Below are positions 28,254-36,934 of a stretch of DNA of 64,000 nt, piece after piece. The notes under the pieces were generated by a model. The model had not been told where the DNA came from. It did no database searches and was given only the letters and a program-made list of their open reading frames with translations. Source of the stretch: an uncultured Clostridia bacterium. GTDB lineage: Bacteria; Bacillota; Clostridia; TANB77; CAG-508. The stretch spans positions 124,001 through 188,000 of the forward strand of contig CAKOWZ010000001.1 of the NCBI GenBank assembly GCA_934129745.1, read 5' to 3'. A program made the position numbers and the translations under genes. Numbering within the stretch: the first letter of the stretch is position 1; every line of letters starts with the position of its first letter.

Positions 28254-28838
28254 TCATTTTTTGCTGTTACTAACAGCTTTTTCTAATGTTTTTTCAGAGT
28301 TTATATCTGAATCAATAGTTTCATCTTCATTATTTTCAACAATTTTTTTAATAAGAATAATAATACAAATAGTAATAAACAATAAATTTAATGTGCCTAA
28401 AGGACTTTGTATAAACATTGCAATATTACCAATACCTCTAATTCTAGTTATAACTTTTCCTAGAATTTCAACATCATTAAGATTCTCATTAGTTGTCATA
28501 TTAGTAGCTTTAACAAAATATGTAGATTCACCTTGATTATTTTTACTTTCAGTTACATTTGTTATATACATTGAATTATCTTTTTTAAATATAATATTAT
28601 CATTAGCTTTTATTTTATTAGGCTTTATTTTTTTAGCTATAACCAAGTCACCAGTAGTTGTGTTAGATTCCTCTGAATTATCTGACATTATATAAAATCT
28701 TAATGAAAAAAATCCAAGTTTACCACCATGTGTAATTGAATTGATTCCAAGAACAAGGTAAACAAATAATATGATTGATAATAATATAATGACTAAAGTT
28801 TTTATTTTTTCAATTTTTTCTTCTTTTTTATTTTCCAT
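28254..28838 (-). CDS. Degenerate SipW-like membrane protein
   Basis: A 194-residue protein with helices at about 13-32 and 145-163. The region between them can be aligned with the signal peptidase next door: MSDNSEESNTTTGDLVIAKK against VSGSMIPEIQIGDLVIIN, then KANDNIIFKK against NLNDIIAFRK, and GKVITRIRGIG near the IGKIPFIGK box. The catalytic Ser-Met becomes Ser-Glu and the His of VHRI is replaced (YITN), so it is probably inactive. A role as partner, regulator or substrate-binding subunit of the adjacent enzyme is inference. Start ATG with GGAGG eight bases upstream; it is the first gene of the minus-strand unit. Confidence 0.75.
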   Translation of the reverse strand: MENKKEEKIEKIKTLVIILLSIILFVYLVLGINSITHGGKLGFFSLRFYIMSDNSEESNTTTGDLVIAKKIKPNKIKANDNIIFKKDNSMYITNVTESKNNQGESTYFVKATNMTTNENLNDVEILGKVITRIRGIGNIAMFIQSPLGTLNLLFITICIIILIKKIVENNEDETIDSDINSEKTLEKAVSNSKK

Positions 28839-28877
28839 ATCAACCTCCGTTTTTTTATATAACGTTTTTATATAATT

Positions 28878-28906
28878 AGTATATATATAAATCTTGTTTT
28901 ATTCAA
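28878..28906 (-). promoter_or_regulatory. Promoter of the signal peptidase pair
   Basis: Minus strand TTGAAT (28901-28906), 17-base spacer, TATACT (28878-28883). Confidence 0.55.
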
Positions 28907-28947
28907 TAGAAAAATTAAAATAACTCCTAATTTATTTAATAAACATA

Positions 28948-28976
28948 TTGAAAAAATAAATATTTCAATATATAAT
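28948..28976 (+). promoter_or_regulatory. Promoter of the DUF4321-radC-mre block
   Basis: TTGAAA (28948-28953), 17-base spacer, TATAAT (28971-28976), about 55 bases before the first gene. It diverges from the signal peptidase promoter. Confidence 0.65.
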
Positions 28977-29028
28977 ACAAAAAGTAAAAGACTAGGAATT
29001 TTTACAAAAGATAAAGGAGGAAAAATTC

Positions 29029-29286
29029 ATGGCTACAAGAGATAAGAATGTTTGGATTTTAATTGTATTTATACTTGCAGGACTAGTAATCGGGGGATTA
29101 ATTGGTCAATTAGCAACAAGAGTTAATGGATTATGGTGGTTATCATATGGTGAAAGTTTCGGGCTTTCTGAGCCTTTAGAACTAGACTTAAGTATTATTA
29201 AACTTACATTTTCTTTAATGTTAAAAATCAATATTGCAAGTATAATTGGAATGGCAATTGCGATATTTATTTATAGAAAAGTGTAA
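29029..29286 (+). CDS. DUF4321 small membrane protein
   Basis: An 85-residue protein with two membrane helices (about 8-28 and 60-82) and the family features KNVWILIVFILAGLVIGGLIG and a C-terminal IASIIGMAIAIFIYRK. DUF4321 proteins are of unknown function and are commonly encoded just upstream of radC-mreBCD in Clostridia, exactly as here, which supports both the call and a loose link to envelope growth. Start ATG with AAAGGAGG eight bases upstream. Confidence 0.82.
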   Translation: MATRDKNVWILIVFILAGLVIGGLIGQLATRVNGLWWLSYGESFGLSEPLELDLSIIKLTFSLMLKINIASIIGMAIAIFIYRKV

Positions 29287-29332
29287 TATAAAAACAAAAC
29301 TAATAAATATTCTGGGGCAGAAAAGGAGATTT

Positions 29333-30043
29333 ATGACTATTAAAATTAAACAACTTCCAGAGTGTGAAAGACCATACGAAAAAATGGAAATGTATGGGGA
29401 AAAAATGTTATCAAATGCCGAGCTTTTGGCAATAATAATAAAAAGTGGTACAAAAGAAAATACGTCTGTAGAACTTGCAAATAAAGTTTTATCTTTAATA
29501 TCAGAACATGAAAATGATAATAGTTTATTACAATCATTACAACAAATCTCAATAGAAGAATTTCAGCAAATTAAAGGAATTGGAAAAGTAAAGGCAATTC
29601 AGTTAAAAGCTGTTTGTGAACTTGCAAGAAGAATGGCTCAACCTGTTAATAAAAAAAATATAAAAATTAGTTCATCATCTGATGTTGCTCAATTATTAAT
29701 GGAAGAATTAAGACATGAAAAAGTTGAACATGTGAAATTATTATTATTAAATGCAAAAAATATTGTTGTAAGAATTATTGATATTTCAAAAGGTGGAATG
29801 AATTCAGCAATTGTTGAACCTAAAGAAGTTTTGCAAGAAGCTATAAAATCAGGAATTCCTAAAATTATTTTGGTACATAATCATCCAAGTGGTGATTGTA
29901 CACCAAGTACAGCAGATATAAATATGACTAAAAGATTATATACTGCTGCAAATATTTTAGGAATTCAATTATTAGATCATATTGTTATTGGTGACAGATG
30001 TTATACAAGTATTTTTTCAGCAGAAAGGATTGTGGAAAATTAG
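29333..30043 (+). CDS. radC: RadC-like JAB/MPN domain protein
   Basis: 236 residues. The N-terminal helix-hairpin-helix part (IKGIGKVKAIQLKAVCELARR) is followed by the JAMM metalloprotease-like motif HNHPSGDCTPSTADI. RadC was named for DNA repair, but direct repair activity is not supported; a JAB-fold hydrolase or DNA-associated role remains undefined. The ATG at 29333 has AAAGGAG eight bases upstream and reads TIKIKQLPECERPYEKM, the usual family N-terminus. Its stop codon abuts the mreB start. Confidence 0.93.
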   Translation: MTIKIKQLPECERPYEKMEMYGEKMLSNAELLAIIIKSGTKENTSVELANKVLSLISEHENDNSLLQSLQQISIEEFQQIKGIGKVKAIQLKAVCELARRMAQPVNKKNIKISSSSDVAQLLMEELRHEKVEHVKLLLLNAKNIVVRIIDISKGGMNSAIVEPKEVLQEAIKSGIPKIILVHNHPSGDCTPSTADINMTKRLYTAANILGIQLLDHIVIGDRCYTSIFSAERIVEN

Positions 30044-31093
30044 ATGAGAAAGTCAGGGTTTAGGAAATTTTTGAGTTTGAATTCCAAAGATATAGGAATT
30101 GATTTAGGAACTGCAAATCTTTTAGTAACACTTAAAGGAAAGGGAATTGTTCTTAAAGAACCTTCTGTTGTTGCTATTGATAAAAAAACAGGAGGAATTT
30201 TAGCAACTGGATATGAAGCAAAAGAAATGCTTGGTAGAACTCCTGAAAATATATTGGCTATTAGACCTATGAAAGATGGTGTTATTGCTGATTTTACTGG
30301 AACTCAGTTAATGCTAAAAAATGTTTTAAATAAAGTTTGCCAAAGATACAATATTGTTAAACCTAGAGTTGTTGTTGGTGTTCCATCTGGTATAACTGAG
30401 GTTGAAGAAAGAGCTGTTGAAGAAGCGGTTCTTTATGCTGGTGCTAAAGAAGTATATTTAATTGAAGAACCAATGGCTGCTGCAATTGGAGCTGATATTG
30501 ATGTTGCAGAACCTAGTGGGAATATTATAGTTGATATTGGTGGAGGAACCACTGAAGTTGCTGTTATTTCATTAGGTGGAATTGTTGTTAGTAACTCAAT
30601 TAGGGTTGCAGGTGATGAATTAGATGAAGATATAGTTAATTATGTGAAAAAAGAAATGAATATGGCAATTGGTACTACAACTGCTGAAATGATAAAAATG
30701 GAAATTGGTTGTGCATTACCTTTAATGAGTGATATTACAAGAGAAGTGAAAGGTAGAGATTTGACTACTGGTTTACCTAAAACAATGCTTATTAGTTCTT
30801 CACAAGTTAAAACTGCTATGCAAGAATCTATTTATAAAATTGTTGATTCTGTTAAAACAACTTTAGAAAAAACACCTCCAGAACTTTCTTCTGATATTAT
30901 GGTAAAAGGGATTGTTATTGCTGGTGGTGGTGCATTAATAAAAAATTTGGACAAGTTAATTAGTCAAGTTACAGGAATGCCTGTTATAGTTGCTGATAAT
31001 GCTCTAGACTGTGTTGTAAAAGGGGCAGGTAGAACATTAGATGAAATTGAAAAATTGAGAAGTGTACTTTTGAGTTCTAAGAAAAAAAGATAA
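30044..31093 (+). CDS. mreB: Rod-shape-determining actin-like protein MreB
   Basis: 349 residues of actin-fold ATPase that polymerises under the membrane and directs lateral wall synthesis with MreC, MreD and PBP2. Phosphate-1 loop IGIDLGTANLLV, phosphate-2 DIGGGTTEVAVISLGG and adenosine motif GIVIAGGGALIKNL are all present. The short N-terminal basic/hydrophobic stretch (KSGFRKFLSL) may help membrane binding. Start ATG immediately after the radC stop codon; the nearest ribosome site (AAAGGA, 30024-30029) lies inside radC, indicating translational coupling. First gene of the mreB-mreC-mreD-mrdA run. Confidence 0.97.
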   Translation: MRKSGFRKFLSLNSKDIGIDLGTANLLVTLKGKGIVLKEPSVVAIDKKTGGILATGYEAKEMLGRTPENILAIRPMKDGVIADFTGTQLMLKNVLNKVCQRYNIVKPRVVVGVPSGITEVEERAVEEAVLYAGAKEVYLIEEPMAAAIGADIDVAEPSGNIIVDIGGGTTEVAVISLGGIVVSNSIRVAGDELDEDIVNYVKKEMNMAIGTTTAEMIKMEIGCALPLMSDITREVKGRDLTTGLPKTMLISSSQVKTAMQESIYKIVDSVKTTLEKTPPELSSDIMVKGIVIAGGGALIKNLDKLISQVTGMPVIVADNALDCVVKGAGRTLDEIEKLRSVLLSSKKKR

Positions 31094-31124
31094 AATTAAA
31101 TAAATTTATGAAAGGATTGGTATA

Positions 31125-31940
31125 ATGAAAAAAAATAAAAAAAACTCAATTGTGGGAATTATAATTACAATATTAATTTTGATTTTCTTAGTTGTAGTCT
31201 CAAATATCAAACCTGATACTGTTTCAAAAATTGGCAATCCTTTTACTAAATTTGTTAATTCAATTCAAAATGGAATGACATATTTAAAAAATAAAGTTGC
31301 TGGTAATAATTCTTTTTTTGTTAATGTTGATGAATTAAAAAAAGAAAATGATGAACTAAAAGCAAAAAACAGTGAATTAGAAAAATCATTAAGAGAATTT
31401 GAGGTTTTAAAAGCAGAAAACTCAACTTTAAGGGAATATGTAAATTTGACTGATAAATACAGTGAATACACTACTTATCCTGCTTATGTTATTCAATCAG
31501 ATATTAGTAATTATAGCAAAATTATTGTAATAAATGCAGGTAAAAAAGATGGAATTGATGTTAATATGACTGTCATTTCTGAAAAAGGACTTGTTGGACA
31601 TGTTGTTTCTGTAACTGATGATACAGCAAAAATTCAGACTATTATTGATACATCAAGTAGTGTTGCTTCAACAATTAGTACCTCAAGAGATAGTATTGCT
31701 TTAAAAGGAATTATTGATTCTAATAATGAATTAAAAGCAGCTTTTATCCCAACAGATGCTAATGTTTTAGATGGAGATTCTGTTGAAACATCAGGAATTG
31801 GAGGAATTTATCCTAAAGGAATTCATATAGGAACTATTAAAAGTGTGATAAATACTAAAAATATTACAAATAGATATGCAATTATCGAAACTGCTGTTGA
31901 TTTTTCAAAATTGGAAACTGTTTTGGTAATTACAAAATAG
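31125..31940 (+). CDS. mreC: Rod-shape-determining protein MreC
   Basis: 271 residues: one N-terminal membrane helix (about 8-26), a coiled coil (about 65-100, ELKKENDELKAKNSELEKSL) and the two beta-barrel domains of the extracytoplasmic part (GKKDGIDVNMTVISEKGLVGHV, GIYPKGIHIGTI). MreC links MreB to the wall-synthesis enzymes outside the membrane. Start ATG with AAAGGA ten bases upstream, 31 bases after mreB. Confidence 0.95.
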   Translation: MKKNKKNSIVGIIITILILIFLVVVSNIKPDTVSKIGNPFTKFVNSIQNGMTYLKNKVAGNNSFFVNVDELKKENDELKAKNSELEKSLREFEVLKAENSTLREYVNLTDKYSEYTTYPAYVIQSDISNYSKIIVINAGKKDGIDVNMTVISEKGLVGHVVSVTDDTAKIQTIIDTSSSVASTISTSRDSIALKGIIDSNNELKAAFIPTDANVLDGDSVETSGIGGIYPKGIHIGTIKSVINTKNITNRYAIIETAVDFSKLETVLVITK

Positions 31941-31980
31941 AGTATAAAATATGATTAGAAAATAATTTATGATAAAAATT

Positions 31981-32018
31981 AGGTTTATGATATAAAAGTA
32001 GGTTTATGATATAAAAGT
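31981..32018. repeat. 19-bp perfect tandem duplication between mreC and mreD
   Basis: AGGTTTATGATATAAAAGT occurs at 31981-31999 and again, identically, at 32000-32018. No function is apparent in the 174-bp mreC-mreD gap otherwise. Confidence 0.8.
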
Positions 32019-32114
32019 ACATGAATTAAAATTAGATTAAAAAATTTTTGAAAATCAAAACAAATATTTATGTAATTTTTAATTTAAATATTTATAAAAG
32101 GAAAGGTGAATTAA

Positions 32115-32651
32115 TTGAAAAAAACTGGTGCAATTATAGGAATAATAATAACATTTTTTATATTATATTTTTTTCAAATAAATTTTTTCAGCTGGTTTAA
32201 TATTGCAGGAATTAAGCCTAATTTATTTATTGTTCTTGTATTATGCACAGGATTATTTATGGGGAAAAATGTAGCAATTCCTTTTGGATTTTTTGTTGGA
32301 ATATATCTTGATTTATTAACAGGACAACAAATTGGAATCTCTGGATTAATGTTTATGGCAATAGGATTATTAGGTGAATATTTTGATAAATCTTTTCCAA
32401 AAGATAATAAAATAACTATTTTATTAATGATATCAGGTGCTACAGCAATTTTTGAAATTATGTGTTATATATATAATTGTGTTCGTAATTTGGTAGAATT
32501 ACAAATGTTAGGATTTTTAAAAATTCTGATTATAGAAATAATTTTTAATGTATTAATAACAATTATTTTATATCCAATTATAAGAAGATTTGGAGACTAT
32601 TCTGAACAAGTATTTAGAAAAAGAAAATTTTCAATGACTAGATATATTTAA
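32115..32651 (+). CDS. mreD: Rod-shape-determining protein MreD
   Basis: 178 residues, five or six membrane helices, with the MreD features WFNIAGIKPNLFIVLVLCTGLFMG and FGFFVGIYLDLLTGQQIGISGL. MreD is the small membrane partner of MreC in the elongation complex. Starts with TTG (32115), preceded by AAAGGTG at six-base spacing; no ATG gives the full first helix. Confidence 0.92.
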   Translation: MKKTGAIIGIIITFFILYFFQINFFSWFNIAGIKPNLFIVLVLCTGLFMGKNVAIPFGFFVGIYLDLLTGQQIGISGLMFMAIGLLGEYFDKSFPKDNKITILLMISGATAIFEIMCYIYNCVRNLVELQMLGFLKILIIEIIFNVLITIILYPIIRRFGDYSEQVFRKRKFSMTRYI

Positions 32652-32727
32652 TTGTATTATCTAAATTAAAAATATAAAAACAAAAGTATAAAATTAAAAT
32701 ACATTTTAAGAAAAGAAGGTGAGAAAG

Positions 32728-34818
32728 TTGGGTAATAATGATGAAAAAAAATATAATGTAAAATATAATATATTATCAGTATTAGTATATATTATAGGAA
32801 TAATATTACTTATTCAACTTTTTAACCTTCAAATTGTAAAAGGACAAGATTTTAGAAATCAGTCTAATACAAGACTTACAAGAGAATCTGCTTTAAAAGC
32901 AGCAAGGGGAAATATTTTAGATAGAACAGGAAATCCAATAGTTACTAATGAGATGGGATTTAGATTAGATTTGTATAAAACAAAAGTGGATAATCAAACT
33001 TTAAATACAACTATTTTGAAAATAGCAAATATATTAGAAAAAAATGGTGATAAATATTCTGATAATCTTCCAATTTCAGTTGAACCTTTTGATTTTATTA
33101 ATATGGATGAAAATGCACAGAAAACTTGGAAAAAGAAATACAAAATAAATGAAAATGCTTCAGCAGAAGATTGTTTTTATAAATTAAAAGAAAGATACAA
33201 AATTGATAGTGATAATATACAAGAAACAAGAAAAATAATGACAATAAGATATGAAATTGAACAAAATGGTTATAGTAGTATTAAGGCAGCTAAAATTTGT
33301 AGTGATTTAAGTAGAGAAAGTGCAATGGAATTAAGTGAAAAAAATTCCGAATTTGCAGGTATAGATATTGTTACAGAACCAATTATTTCATATACTTCAG
33401 GAAGCTTAGCCTCACATATTTTGGGTACTGTAGGTAAAATTACACAAGATGAATTATCTGGTAAAGAAGATACTTATGATATGAATGATTTAATTGGAAA
33501 AACAGGAATTCAATATGTTTTTGAAGATTTGTTAAAAGGTAAAGATGGAATTAGACAAATTGATATGAACATTGATGGTACTATTACAGGGGAATATATT
33601 GAACAAGAAGCTGTTGCAGGATCTGATATTGTTTTAACAATTGATTCAAATGTTCAAAAAATAACAGAAAAAGCATTAAAAGATAATATCACCAAAATTT
33701 CTACAGGAGGATTTTCATCAAGAAGTGATGCAGATGCAGGTGCTGCTGTTGTAATGAATGTAAAAACCGGGGAAATTTTAGGAATGGCAAGTTATCCAGA
33801 TTTTGAACCACAATTATTTATAAATGGCATTAGTAGTGAAAAATATAAAGAATATCAAGATAAATCAGCTTTATATAATAGAGCAATTAGTGGAACTTAT
33901 GCACCAGGTTCAATTTTTAAAATGGTTACTGCAATTGCAGGATTAGAAAGTGGTGTAATTAACACAAAATCTACCATCAATGATACTGGTGTATATCCAC
34001 ATGCACATAAACCTGTTTGTTGGTATTATACTGAATATGGAAGAGGTCATGGTCCACTAAATGTATCACAAGCAATTAAACATTCATGTAATTATTTCTT
34101 TTATGAAATAGGAAATAGAATTGGTATTGATACACTTGAAAAATATGCCAAATATTTTGGATTAGGTAAAAAAACACAGGTTGAATTACCAAGTGAATCA
34201 TCTGGAAAAGTTGCAAGCAGATCAATTGCAGAATCTGAAAACAGAGATTGGTATGTTGGTGAAACATTATCAGCAGCAATAGGGCAAAGTTACAACAATT
34301 TCACACCAATACAAATGGCAAAATATATAAGCATGTTAGCAAATGGTGGAAAAAACATTGATGTATCTGTAATAAAAACTATAATTGATAGTGATGGAAA
34401 AGAAATGTCTAAAAATGAAATTGATGATTTTGTTAACAAAAAATTAGGATTTTCATCTAATGATAATTCAGAAGATTTAAATATCTCACAAGAAAACCTA
34501 AAAGCAATATTAGAAGGAATGAAAGGTGTTACAAGCGAATCAGGAGGAACAGCATATTCAACATTCGCCGGATTCAATGTAGAAGTAGCAGGAAAAACAG
34601 GAACAGCCCAAGTAGGAAATAAAACAAACGGCTGGTTTGCAGGATTTGCACCATATGATGACCCAGAAATTGCAGTTGTTGTTGTTGTAGAAAATGTAAC
34701 ACATGGTGGATACACAGCAGAAGTCGCACGCGACATTTTTGCAGAATACTTTGGCATGAATGTAACTGAAATTACCGAATCACAAGAAGCCATCCCAAGC
34801 GTACAAATAATAAGGTAG
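32728..34818 (+). CDS. mrdA: Class B penicillin-binding protein 2 (peptidoglycan transpeptidase)
   Basis: About 696 residues: N-terminal membrane anchor (about 16-36), dimerisation domain with GNILDRTGNPI, and a transpeptidase domain with SxxK in YAPGSIFKMV, SxN in KHSCNYFF and KTG in VAGKTGTAQVG. It cross-links peptidoglycan for cell elongation with MreBCD, which precedes it; a SpoVD-like sporulation role is less likely because no PASTA domain is present. TTG at 32728 is preferred: AGAAGG lies eight bases before it, whereas the in-frame GTG at 32719 overlaps that site. An imperfect palindrome of the GGGACGCGTCC family follows the stop. Confidence 0.93.
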   Translation: MGNNDEKKYNVKYNILSVLVYIIGIILLIQLFNLQIVKGQDFRNQSNTRLTRESALKAARGNILDRTGNPIVTNEMGFRLDLYKTKVDNQTLNTTILKIANILEKNGDKYSDNLPISVEPFDFINMDENAQKTWKKKYKINENASAEDCFYKLKERYKIDSDNIQETRKIMTIRYEIEQNGYSSIKAAKICSDLSRESAMELSEKNSEFAGIDIVTEPIISYTSGSLASHILGTVGKITQDELSGKEDTYDMNDLIGKTGIQYVFEDLLKGKDGIRQIDMNIDGTITGEYIEQEAVAGSDIVLTIDSNVQKITEKALKDNITKISTGGFSSRSDADAGAAVVMNVKTGEILGMASYPDFEPQLFINGISSEKYKEYQDKSALYNRAISGTYAPGSIFKMVTAIAGLESGVINTKSTINDTGVYPHAHKPVCWYYTEYGRGHGPLNVSQAIKHSCNYFFYEIGNRIGIDTLEKYAKYFGLGKKTQVELPSESSGKVASRSIAESENRDWYVGETLSAAIGQSYNNFTPIQMAKYISMLANGGKNIDVSVIKTIIDSDGKEMSKNEIDDFVNKKLGFSSNDNSEDLNISQENLKAILEGMKGVTSESGGTAYSTFAGFNVEVAGKTGTAQVGNKTNGWFAGFAPYDDPEIAVVVVVENVTHGGYTAEVARDIFAEYFGMNVTEITESQEAIPSVQIIR

Positions 34819-34836
34819 TGTGCAATTGGTGGACAC

Positions 34837-34868
34837 GTCCCAATTGCTCAAATGAACAATTTGGGACA
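34837..34868. terminator. Imperfect palindrome after mrdA (GGGACGCGTCC family)
   Basis: GTCCCAATTGCTCA pairs with TGAACAATTTGGGAC (one bulge). The left flank GTGCAATTGGTGGACACGTCC is a worn version of the 8404 element. Confidence 0.6.
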
Positions 34869-35041
34869 GATTCTTTTAAATTATAATAAAAAATTTGATT
34901 ATAATATAATTTAATGATAATTAAAATTGTTGAAAAAAATTAAAAACAAATAAGGCATTGAAAATATAATTAGGATAAATAGTTAAATATACATAAAACA
35001 GAAAAATAAAATTTAGAAACAAAAGTAGAAAGGATATAGAA

Positions 35042-35662
35042 ATGGCAAACAACGGAATATTATTTAATTTAAGAAAAAAACAAATAACAATAAAGGTAAA
35101 TGAAGATACAGAATACAAAATTATTGTTGCTACTTTGAAAAAAAAGTTACCAGAATTACAAGAATTATATAAAGATTATAATCCAGAGTTTTATATTTTA
35201 GGAAAAGAATTTTCAAAAAGACAAGTTTTAGCAATTCAAAAATTGGTTGGTAAATATTTTGATTTAGAAGTTAAATTTTCGGAAACAAATGCACTTGGAT
35301 TACATGGCATCAGAAAAACTTTTAAAAAGAATATTGCAGTTTCAAAAACTAGATATGTCAGAAATTCTTTGAGATCAGGAAAAAGAGTTGAATATGAAGG
35401 AAGTATTGTTATTTTAGGTGATGTAAATTTTGGAGCTGAGGTAATTGCAGGTGAAAATATTGTTGTTGTTGGCGTTCTAAGAGGTTTGGCTCATGCTGGA
35501 GCAAGTGGAAATAATGATGCAATTATTTCAGCAGGATCAATTCAGACGAAACAGCTTCGAATTTCAAATGTTATTAAGGAATTTGGAAATGAAGGAATTG
35601 TTACTGAAGGACTTAAAACAAATGCTTATCTTAATGAAGCTGGAAAGATGGTTGTGGAATAG
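35042..35662 (+). CDS. minC: Septum site-determining protein MinC
   Basis: 206 residues. The C-terminal beta-helix domain is clear (GDVNFGAEVIAGENIVVVGVLRGLAHAGASGN), preceded by a short N-terminal domain with GILFNLRKKQITIKV. MinC inhibits FtsZ polymerisation away from midcell and normally works with the ATPase MinD. Here no minD or minE follows: the next plus-strand gene is spoIIE. Start ATG with AAAGGA nine bases upstream. A small hairpin with a T-run at 35697-35731 ends the unit. Confidence 0.92.
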   Translation: MANNGILFNLRKKQITIKVNEDTEYKIIVATLKKKLPELQELYKDYNPEFYILGKEFSKRQVLAIQKLVGKYFDLEVKFSETNALGLHGIRKTFKKNIAVSKTRYVRNSLRSGKRVEYEGSIVILGDVNFGAEVIAGENIVVVGVLRGLAHAGASGNNDAIISAGSIQTKQLRISNVIKEFGNEGIVTEGLKTNAYLNEAGKMVVE

Positions 35663-35696
35663 TTTTTGGAAGAAAATTTATAAAAATTAAATAGAT

Positions 35697-35731
35697 AAAA
35701 ATGCTTGAATTTGAGGTTTAGGCATTTTTTT
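35697..35731 (+). terminator. Terminator after minC
   Basis: AAAAATGC (35697-35704) pairs with GCATTTTT (35722-35729) and continues into a T-run. Confidence 0.6.
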
Positions 35732-35750
35732 GCTGTTTTTGGTAAGTTGA

Positions 35751-35803
35751 CCTAAAATCTAGAATTATGTAGTAGTTGGAATTATATAATTCTAGGTTTT
35801 AGG
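35751..35803. repeat. Long 18-bp inverted repeat in the minC downstream gap
   Basis: CCTAAAATCTAGAATTAT (35751-35768) pairs with ATAATTCTAGGTTTTAGG (35786-35803), with one G-T wobble and a 17-base loop; a further AGGATATCCT palindrome and a T-run follow. The remaining sequence to 35976 is T-rich with nothing recognisable. Confidence 0.6.
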
Positions 35804-35976
35804 ATATCCTGAAGACTTTTTTTGCATGCTTTTTGAACAACATGTGTACACTTTTGTTGCTAATTTTTGAGTAATGTTTTGAATACTAAATTTATATTGT
35901 ATTTTAAAGTAATTTTTTTATAATTGTTTTTAGGTTACAAATAATTTTTAAGAGATTTATTTTTGAAAAAATTTTT

Positions 35977-36150
35977 TTAACTTAATAGTAATAATATTAG
36001 TGATATAAATAATGGTAAGTCTTGAGTCCCTTCCAAAAATAAAAAAATTAAAATGCAGATTATTAGTAAATCATCAAAATGAATTTTATACCCATAAATT
36101 TCAAATATTGTGTCTTCAGATGATTGAAAATTAAATAATTGGTTAAACAT
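35977..36150 (-). CDS. Small hydrophobic membrane protein
   Basis: About 57 residues from ATG 36150, which has AGGTGG nine bases upstream. The second half (FDDLLIICILIFLFLEG and DLPLFISLILLLLS) forms one or two membrane helices. Similar tiny proteins of the FDDLL..FLL.EG type are common beside an N/S-rich partner in Clostridia, but I know no assigned function. The start overlaps the stop of the upstream gene by eight bases, indicating translational coupling. Confidence 0.65.
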   Translation of the reverse strand: MFNQLFNFQSSEDTIFEIYGYKIHFDDLLIICILIFLFLEGTQDLPLFISLILLLLS

Positions 36151-36934
36151 GATTTGTGTCACCACCTAAAGGATTCATAATTTCAAATATTTTCTCCATT
36201 TTCATTAATTGGATATATTGATCAACTTTACTTTTTCGGCTATCTTTTAAATATGGTTTTAGTGATAAAAGTAAATTAGTTCTTGAATCATTTTGACTGT
36301 TTTTTATTGAGCTCATTATTTGTTGAATTTTAAATATAGTGTTAATATCTATATTTTCAAAAATATTATTGGTATTGTTTTGGTCTGATGATGTTTCAGA
36401 AGTATTGTTAAAATTAAAATTTGGAAAAGTGCTAGAACTGTTTGATGTATTGGTATTATTATAATTATTTGTATCATTATTATTGTAATTGTTTGCAGGA
36501 CCAATGTTAGTATAATTCCTTGAATTATTACTATTATTATCTAAATTGTTTGAAGAATTGTAATTAATGTTATTAATATTAAAATTTGATGAATTAGGGT
36601 TATTTGAAGGATTATTACTATTTGATGAATTCCTATTTAAAGAACTATTATTTGATAAATTAGAATTAGTAGTATGATAAGTGTAATTTGAACTAATGTT
36701 ATTATTAGCATTTGAAATATTGTGGTTATTTATGTTTGAATAAGATTGTTTCTGATATTTTGAACAATGTTGTGGCTGATATTTTGAATAATTATGATTG
36801 CTCTTTTGACGAAAATTATTAGATGTAAAATTTGGATTAGTTACATTTGTTTTATTTTTAAAATTATCAGAAACATTGTTTCCATTCATCATATTGCTAA
36901 AGTTTTTTAATAATTCAGACATATCATTATTCAC
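36143..36934 (-). CDS. Asn/Ser-rich protein with conserved C-terminal helical segment
   Basis: About 263 residues. A short N-terminal helix (MSELLKNFSNMMNG) is followed by roughly 150 residues of N/S/T-rich low complexity, then a conserved-looking C-terminus: IDINTIFKIQQIMSSIKN, then RTNLLLSLKPYLKDSRKSK and VDQYIQLMKMEKIFEIM. The SLKPYL..SR..K..QY pattern recurs in unnamed clostridial proteins. GTG 36934 is chosen because CAGGTG lies six bases upstream; ATG 36922 is an alternative. It sits head-to-head with spoIIE and is coupled to the small membrane gene after it; a link to sporulation is inference from position only. Confidence 0.68.
   Translation of the reverse strand: MNNDMSELLKNFSNMMNGNNVSDNFKNKTNVTNPNFTSNNFRQKSNHNYSKYQPQHCSKYQKQSYSNINNHNISNANNNISSNYTYHTTNSNLSNNSSLNRNSSNSNNPSNNPNSSNFNINNINYNSSNNLDNNSNNSRNYTNIGPANNYNNNDTNNYNNTNTSNSSSTFPNFNFNNTSETSSDQNNTNNIFENIDINTIFKIQQIMSSIKNSQNDSRTNLLLSLKPYLKDSRKSKVDQYIQLMKMEKIFEIMNPLGGDTNHV

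Noticed and set aside
34290..34793. A 167-codon open frame on the minus strand
   Set aside because: It lies wholly inside mrdA, has no ribosome site and encodes low-complexity sequence; it is a mirror of the coding strand.
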